Of a stretch of DNA of 10,743 nt, positions 7,257-10,743 are shown piece by piece. The DNA lies in NCBI GenBank assembly GCA_003070825.1, contig QBLP01000049.1, forward strand, positions 1-10,743, read 5' to 3'. The notes under the pieces were generated by a model that saw only the letters and a list, made by a program, of their open reading frames with translations, was not told where the DNA came from and searched no databases. Origin of the DNA: Halanaerobium sp. (lineage in GTDB: Bacteria; Bacillota; Halanaerobiia; Halanaerobiales; Halanaerobiaceae). Within the stretch, counting starts at the first letter, position 1. Each line of letters opens with the position of its first letter. Made by a program: the position numbers and the translations under genes.

Positions 7257-7285
7257 ATCCTACAACATTACTCAACTTTAGTCAA
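7257..7285 (-). promoter_or_regulatory. candidate promoter of the suf operon
   Basis: TTGACT (7280-7285) and TAGGAT (7257-7262) are 17 bp apart on the minus strand. These are 5/6 and 4/6 matches to sigma-A elements. Transcription would start about 50 nt before the sufC ATG. The -35 element begins a pair of similar octamers, TTGACTAA and TTGAGTAA, spaced 10 bp apart. Confidence 0.5.
7270..7282. promoter_or_regulatory. imperfect dyad overlapping the suf -35 (possible operator)
   Basis: On the minus strand ACTAAAGTTGAGT is symmetric at 10 of 12 positions around a central base. It overlaps the -35 hexamer and the spacer of the suf promoter, a position where a repressor would act. Rrf2-family regulators such as IscR or SufR often control suf operons, but I cannot match this to a specific known consensus, and no such regulator gene lies in the window. 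Confidence 0.3.
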
Positions 7286-7317
7286 GGTTTTAGCTGAAAA
7301 AGTAACTCAATTTACAT

Positions 7318-7383
7318 AAAAAAGAGTACCGGGCACCTGGGAAATTTAAAATTAAAAGGTAAATTTATCCAGGTGCCCGGTAC
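7318..7383 (-). terminator. strong hairpin terminator after the AI-2E family gene
   Basis: The minus-strand RNA has perfect 15-base arms, GTACCGGGCACCTGG (7369-7383) and CCAGGTGCCCGGTAC (7326-7340). A partial inner stem of TAAATTTA and TAAATTT extends into the 28-nt loop. TCTTTTTT follows directly. It begins 12 nt after the stop codon. The GC-rich stem plus U-run makes it a convincing intrinsic terminator that insulates the suf operon. Confidence 0.8.
7326..7383. repeat. REP-like inverted repeat, copy 2
   Basis: The arm sequence GTACCGGGCACCTG (7326-7339) is 13/14 identical to positions 124-137. Here two inverted units are separated by 28 AT-rich bases, whereas copy 1 is a single short palindrome. 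The layout resembles paired REP units. No REP-associated tyrosine transposase gene is present in the window. Confidence 0.7.
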
Positions 7384-7395
7384 CAACACAACAGA

Positions 7396-8460
7396 CTATT
7401 CAATATATTTTTTTCTAAACAGCAATCTTAAAACTACATATAAAGGAACTGCTGTTAAAGCTCCGATAAAACCAAATAAATAAACTCCTGATAAAACAAC
7501 AAATAAAACAACAATGGGATGAATCTCCAGTCTTCTACCCTGAACCAGTGGTCTGATTACATTGCCTTCCAAATACTGCGCTATCACAATAGTTATTAAT
7601 ACCCCTAAAAACAAAAACCAGCTATTTGTCGCAGCGACAAATACAGCAGGCAGACTGCCAAAAAAAGGCCCAATAATCGGAATTAAAGAGGTTATCATGG
7701 CAATAAATGCCAGCACAGCTGCATTAGGGAGTCTAATTATCAAAAATCCGGTGAACATTACTAAGCCCAGAAAAAAAGCAACCACTACCTGTGAACTAAT
7801 AAATGTTGAAACTAAGTGATCAATTTCCACCGCCAGTTTTTCAACTTTTCTTTTATTTGCTTCTGGCACAATTGTCATCATATTACTAAATAATTTTTGG
7901 TCATCTTTAAGTAAATAAAATAAAACAAATGGGATTAAGACTATTATTAAGCCAAAGTTAGTAATCGAACTAAAAATTCCCATATAATTATAAGAAGAGA
8001 TTTGCTGAGCCAGATCATTAGCATAAGAAAATATTCTTTGCCGTAATTTTAACTCTTCTAAAAATTCCTGATCAATATTAATATATTCTCTTAAACTTTC
8101 AATTATTCCCAGAATAAAATTATAAATATAGTCATAATTTCCACTCAAGGTCTGGCTCAATTCCTTACCCTGATTATAAATAATGCTGCCTCCAAAATAA
8201 AACACAATGGTTAGGATAGCAGTCACAACCAGAAACGAGATCACTATTGATAATGCTTTATTTTTAATCCATTTATGCAAAAATCTAACCAGAGGCCGCA
8301 TTAGATAATATAAAAAAGTACTAAATAACAGCGGCAGCAGTATAAAACTGAGTACAGAAGTCAAAGGTGCTGTAAAATATGGTATCTGTCCTGCTAAAAA
8401 TATAATAACAAGTAAGATGATTATTCCACGGCCAATTTTAAAATAACGTTCATCGAACAT
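7396..8460 (-). CDS. AI-2E / PerM family membrane protein
   Basis: The 354-aa protein has N-terminal membrane segments at about 11-27, 33-55 and 68-95, an extracytoplasmic or cytoplasmic loop to 155, a segment near 165-184, and a C-terminal cluster of segments from 222 to 347. Family marks are IPIIGPFFGSLPAV (260-273), QYLEGNVIRPLVQG (295-308), HPIVVL (314-319) and the closing GALTAVPLY (333-341). Members include proposed autoinducer-2 exporters, Na+/H+ antiporters of halophiles and YtvI/PerM proteins, so transport of AI-2 itself is not established here. The ATG at 8460 has AGGAG 8 nt upstream; an in-frame GTG at 8478 lies before that site and is unlikely. It follows comFB by 54 nt without a terminator, suggesting one transcript. 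Confidence 0.88.
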   Translation of the reverse strand: MFDERYFKIGRGIIILLVIIFLAGQIPYFTAPLTSVLSFILLPLLFSTFLYYLMRPLVRFLHKWIKNKALSIVISFLVVTAILTIVFYFGGSIIYNQGKELSQTLSGNYDYIYNFILGIIESLREYINIDQEFLEELKLRQRIFSYANDLAQQISSYNYMGIFSSITNFGLIIVLIPFVLFYLLKDDQKLFSNMMTIVPEANKRKVEKLAVEIDHLVSTFISSQVVVAFFLGLVMFTGFLIIRLPNAAVLAFIAMITSLIPIIGPFFGSLPAVFVAATNSWFLFLGVLITIVIAQYLEGNVIRPLVQGRRLEIHPIVVLFVVLSGVYLFGFIGALTAVPLYVVLRLLFRKKYIE

Positions 8461-8514
8461 ATAAATCTCTCCTAACACTATTTTTATTCTAAAGTAGCAA
8501 AAGATATAAGCAAA

Positions 8515-8826
8515 TTAATGATTATCATGGTTGTCATTTTCGGATACAACTTTAATTGCTCTGGTGACTACTGAAAGCAGATCAACAGAATGCTGCTGTT
8601 CAAGTTCCTCAGTTTTTGAATAAACTTCTCCCTTAGATGTAGCTACATATTTAGCTGGCAAACGGTTTAAAGCATAGCTTGCCATATCCAGCAGACAGTC
8701 TTCATCTTTACAAACATCTTCAAATTCCTTTCTCTGCAGCATATCTCTTAGCATTTTTAAAACAACTTCCTCAGTTACATTATTCAATCTGCCTTTTAAA
8801 TGTTTTAGCTTTTCATCTTTTAACAT
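8515..8826 (-). CDS. comFB: ComFB-domain protein
   Basis: This small soluble protein of 103 aa covers one ComFB domain. VCKDEDCLLDMASYALNRLP (38-57) followed by AKYVAT is the family core: cysteines C39 and C44, a DI/DM-x-A-like helix and the ALNRLPxxYV signature. A QQHSVDLLSVVTRAIKVV helix follows (77-94), and the tail is rich in Asn, Asp and His. ComFB was named from the Bacillus comF competence operon, where its role is unclear; some cyanobacterial ComFB-domain proteins (CdgR) bind cyclic dinucleotides. No comFA or comFC is adjacent, so a competence role should not be assumed. The ATG at 8826 has GGGGG 8 nt upstream, which decides against the in-frame TTG at 8841. Confidence 0.82.
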   Translation of the reverse strand: MLKDEKLKHLKGRLNNVTEEVVLKMLRDMLQRKEFEDVCKDEDCLLDMASYALNRLPAKYVATSKGEVYSKTEELEQQHSVDLLSVVTRAIKVVSENDNHDNH

Positions 8827-8951
8827 AATATTTACCCCCAATTATTCTTTAATTAAAAAAATAGAATCAAATCCTAAAGCAAATGTAGGTTCTAATATCT
8901 ATTTTAAAATAATATATTAACTCTTAAGACTATATTTCGTTATAAATTGCA

Positions 8952-8979
8952 AAAACCCTGCTTCAGCTGACAGGGTTTT
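8952..8979 (-). terminator. terminator-like hairpin between oadB and comFB
   Basis: AAAACCCTG and CAGGGTTTT pair perfectly over 9 bases around a 10-nt loop. On the minus strand GGGTTTTTG follows, giving a short U-run; on the plus strand the tail is weaker. It lies 170 nt past the oadB stop and 125 nt before comFB. It could be a backup terminator, the end of an unrecognised small RNA, or an attenuator in the comFB leader. Confidence 0.6.
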
Positions 8980-8994
8980 AAATAATAAATCACC

Positions 8995-9014
8995 TGCAGA
9001 CTATATTGTCTGCA
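8995..9014. promoter_or_regulatory. perfect 7+6+7 dyad (possible operator)
   Basis: TGCAGAC and GTCTGCA flank six AT bases. On the minus strand it contains TATAGT (9000-9005), which sits 15 bp after TTGCTT (9021-9026), so the dyad may overlap the -10 of a weak promoter for comFB or a small RNA. The spacing is short, so the promoter part is tentative. Confidence 0.35.
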
Positions 9015-9109
9015 TTTTGAAAGCAAATTTTATGTTAAACTAAATTTGTAATACAATTACCAGTTTATTTATTTCAATCTTATGAATAAATTTTCTTAAA
9101 AATTAAGCA

Positions 9110-9124
9110 GGCAGTTAAACTGCC
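9110..9124 (-). terminator. hairpin terminator after the decarboxylase beta subunit
   Basis: GGCAGTT and AACTGCC form a perfect palindrome around one base, starting 25 nt after the oadB stop. The minus-strand tail reads TGCTTAATTTTT, so the U-run begins a few bases late. It is a plausible intrinsic terminator of moderate strength. Confidence 0.5.
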
Positions 9125-9149
9125 GGCCTAATCTTTAATTTAATTATAA

Positions 9150-10280
9150 CTATCCTAAAATAGATAACAGTACTCCCGCTGCAACTGCCGAACCAATTAC
9201 TCCTGCAACATTTGGTCCCATAGCATGCATTAATAAGAAATTACCTGGATTTGCCTCATTACCAAGTTTTTGAGAACATCTAGCTGCCTCAGGCACTGCT
9301 GAAACTCCAGCCGCACCAATTATTGGATTGATTTTACCATCTGTCAGGTAATACATTAACTTACCCATCATTAAACCGGAAAAAGTACTCAAAGCAAAAG
9401 CAGATAAGCCGAGTCCAATTATAGAAATAAACTGAAGAGTAAAGAATTGTTCAGCATTTAGACTGGCACCAACACTCAACATTAAGAGAATTGTAACAAT
9501 ATTTATCATTGCAGTGCTGGCAGTATCTGATAGTCTTTTAGTAACTCCACTTTCTTTTAATATATTTCCCAACATCAGCATTCCTACCAGCGATAAAGCC
9601 TGGGGTACAATTAAGCCCACAATTAATGAGACTAAAATTGGAAAAATTAATTTTTCAATCTTTTTAACTCTACGCATCTGATCCATCTCTACTGCTCTTT
9701 CCTCTTTAGTAGTAAAAAACTTAATAATTACCGGCTGAATTAATGGTACCAGAGCAATATATATGTAAGCTGCAATTGCTATCGGCCCCAACAAATGTGG
9801 TGATAATAATGAAGTTAAATAAATAGATGTTGGGCCATCCGCACCACCAATAATCGCAATTGAGCCGGCTTCTGCTGGACTAAATCCTAATAATCTAGAA
9901 CCCAAAAAAGTAGTAAATATCCCCAGCTGAGCAGCTGCTCCCAGCAGCATAGTTTTTGGCTGAGCAATTAGAGGACCAAAATCGGTCATTGCCCCAATTC
10001 CTAAAAATATTAAGGGGGGATAAATTCCCAGTCTAACTCCTTCATAAAGATAATGCAGTAAGCCGCCAACAGTTTCAGCTGTTGGACCTGACATTAATCC
10101 TGTTCCCGGTATATTTGATAGGAAAATCCCAAAACTAATTGGTAATAATAAAAGGGGTTCATATTCTTTAAATATCGCAAGATACATTAAGATTGCTGAA
10201 ATGATTATCATTCCAACATGACCCCAGCTAAATTGAGCAAAACCACTTGCCTGTAAAAATAATATTATTTTATCTGTCAC
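9150..10280 (-). CDS. oadB: Na+-transporting decarboxylase, beta subunit (OadB/MmdB/GcdB family)
   Basis: This is the membrane subunit that decarboxylates carboxybiotin and uses the energy to pump Na+ out of the cell. The protein is 376 aa with about nine or more hydrophobic segments, the length seen in MmdB/GcdB rather than the longer Klebsiella OadB. Family motifs are EPLLLLPISFGIFLSNIP (41-58), GGADGPTSIY (145-154) with D148 equivalent to the essential aspartate of OadB, VGASLNAEQ (270-278), GAAGVSAVPEAARC (322-335), and NPGNFLLMHAMGPNVAGVIG (344-363). The GTG at 10280 follows AAGGA at a long spacing of about 13 nt; no better start is nearby. It lies 24 nt after the biotin carrier gene. 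Sequence cannot tell whether the substrate is oxaloacetate, methylmalonyl-CoA or glutaconyl-CoA; the gene symbol is for the family. Confidence 0.93.
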   Translation of the reverse strand: MTDKIILFLQASGFAQFSWGHVGMIIISAILMYLAIFKEYEPLLLLPISFGIFLSNIPGTGLMSGPTAETVGGLLHYLYEGVRLGIYPPLIFLGIGAMTDFGPLIAQPKTMLLGAAAQLGIFTTFLGSRLLGFSPAEAGSIAIIGGADGPTSIYLTSLLSPHLLGPIAIAAYIYIALVPLIQPVIIKFFTTKEERAVEMDQMRRVKKIEKLIFPILVSLIVGLIVPQALSLVGMLMLGNILKESGVTKRLSDTASTAMINIVTILLMLSVGASLNAEQFFTLQFISIIGLGLSAFALSTFSGLMMGKLMYYLTDGKINPIIGAAGVSAVPEAARCSQKLGNEANPGNFLLMHAMGPNVAGVIGSAVAAGVLLSILG

Positions 10281-10304
10281 AAATAGTACACCGTCCTTTT
10301 ACTG

Positions 10305-10742
10305 TTAATTTATAATAAATAAATTATCTCCTGAATTAACTTCTTTACCTTCTTTGACACATACCTCTTTAATTACACCAGCTTTTGGTGCTGTAATATC
10401 ATTTTCCATTTTCATTGCCTCTAATACTGCCAGATGCTGGCCTTCCTGAACTTCATCTCCTTCGGCAGCAGCAAGCATTAAAATCTGACCCGGCATCGGT
10501 GCTTTAATTTCTACTCCATCTTCTGAATCTCCGGAAGTAGTTACCGATTTTTCTGTACTCTTAATTTCAGCAGCTCTCTTTTTTGCCCCTGACTTTTTTT
10601 CTGTTTGCTTATTAGTGTTTTTAGAAATTGTAGAAAATTTACTTTTACTCTGCCCGGAACTCTTATTAATTGACTTAATCTCATTATTAGCTTCATCAAC
10701 CCGCTCAACTTCAACCTCATATATTTCATCATCAATTTTAAT
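10305..10742 (-). CDS. biotin carboxyl carrier protein of a Na+-pumping decarboxylase (partial, 5' end outside window)
   Basis: The frame is open from the right edge to a TAA at 10305, giving 145 visible residues. It starts IKIDDEIYEVEVERVDE, the usual N-terminal beta segment of MmdC/GcdC-type carriers, so probably only a few residues are missing. Residues 18-75 are a flexible linker rich in Lys, Ser, Thr and Asn instead of the usual Ala/Pro. The biotinyl domain (77-145) has APMPG (81-85) and the biotin attachment site EAMKMEN with K111. It carries CO2 as carboxybiotin from the carboxyltransferase to the adjacent beta subunit. An acetyl-CoA carboxylase carrier (AccB) is less likely because the gene sits directly before oadB. 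An ATG at 10496 is internal to the domain and is not a start. Confidence 0.9.
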   Translation of the reverse strand: MKIDDEIYEVEVERVDEANNEIKSINKSSGQSKSKFSTISKNTNKQTEKKSGAKKRAAEIKSTEKSVTTSGDSEDGVEIKAPMPGQILMLAAAEGDEVQEGQHLAVLEAMKMENDITAPKAGVIKEVCVKEGKEVNSGDNLFIIN

Positions 10743-10743
10743 T

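Larger units (their letters stand above)
8827..9149. other. intergenic region rich in dyad symmetries
   Basis: No convincing gene lies here. From right to left it holds the oadB hairpin (9110-9124), the palindrome TTGTAATACAA (9046-9056), arms CAAATTT/AAATTTG (9024-9030 and 9042-9048), the 20-bp dyad at 8995-9014 and a second terminator-like hairpin (8952-8979). About 125 bp of very AT-rich leader to comFB follows, with no clear promoter. Confidence 0.6.

Noticed and set aside
7562..7819. Plus-strand open frame of 85 codons.
   Set aside because: It is antisense to the most conserved part of the AI-2E family gene.
10541..10735. Open frame of 64 codons on the minus strand, rich in Lys, Arg and Leu.
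   Set aside because: It is out of frame with, and wholly inside, the biotin carrier gene, whose own frame is open through this region and gives the expected N-terminal domain and linker.
1..10743. Search for a CRISPR array, toxin-antitoxin pair, phage or defence genes as a candidate new system.
   Set aside because: No spaced direct repeats, transposase, integrase, nuclease or paired small genes were found. All larger frames belong to known families.

Overview
The window is AT-rich, bacterial, and coded entirely on the minus strand: every supported gene reads from high to low coordinates. Three things together suggest an anaerobic, possibly salt-adapted, outer-membrane-bearing Firmicute such as the Halanaerobiales: strong Gram-positive-style Shine-Dalgarno sites, a Firmicute-type suf operon with sufU, and a KdsC-type phosphatase for Kdo (lipopolysaccharide) synthesis next to a sodium-pump decarboxylase. 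The lineage is an inference from gene content; no rRNA is present to confirm it.

Layout in the direction of transcription (right to left). (1) 10742-9150: a biotin carrier protein cut by the right edge, then the membrane beta subunit of a Na+-pumping decarboxylase, with a hairpin terminator after it. (2) 9149-8827: a gap of about 320 bp without genes, rich in dyad symmetries. (3) 8826-7396: a small ComFB-domain protein and an AI-2E/PerM-family membrane protein, probably co-transcribed, ending in a strong hairpin terminator that belongs to a repeat family. (4) 7285-2010: the Fe-S cluster assembly operon sufC-sufB-sufD-sufS-sufU with a recognisable promoter and terminator. sufD/sufS and sufS/sufU overlap. 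(5) 2006-885: a DMT/EamA transporter behind a near-consensus promoter whose start region overlaps a Fur-like box, followed by a 10-bp-phased AACA array in the leader. (6) 664-152: a KdsC-like HAD phosphatase, with a perfect palindrome of the same repeat family just after its stop.

How the genes work together: SufS takes sulfur from cysteine, SufU relays it, and SufBCD builds the cluster. The biotin carrier and beta subunit are two parts of a decarboxylase that exports Na+. The remaining genes are independent units. I found no CRISPR array, transposase, tRNA, prophage or clearly new multi-gene system. The least explained signals are in the intergenic DNA: the paired GTACCGGG(T/C)ACCTG hairpins placed exactly 12 nt after two stop codons, the Fur-like promoter with the phased array, and the dyad-rich gap upstream of comFB.
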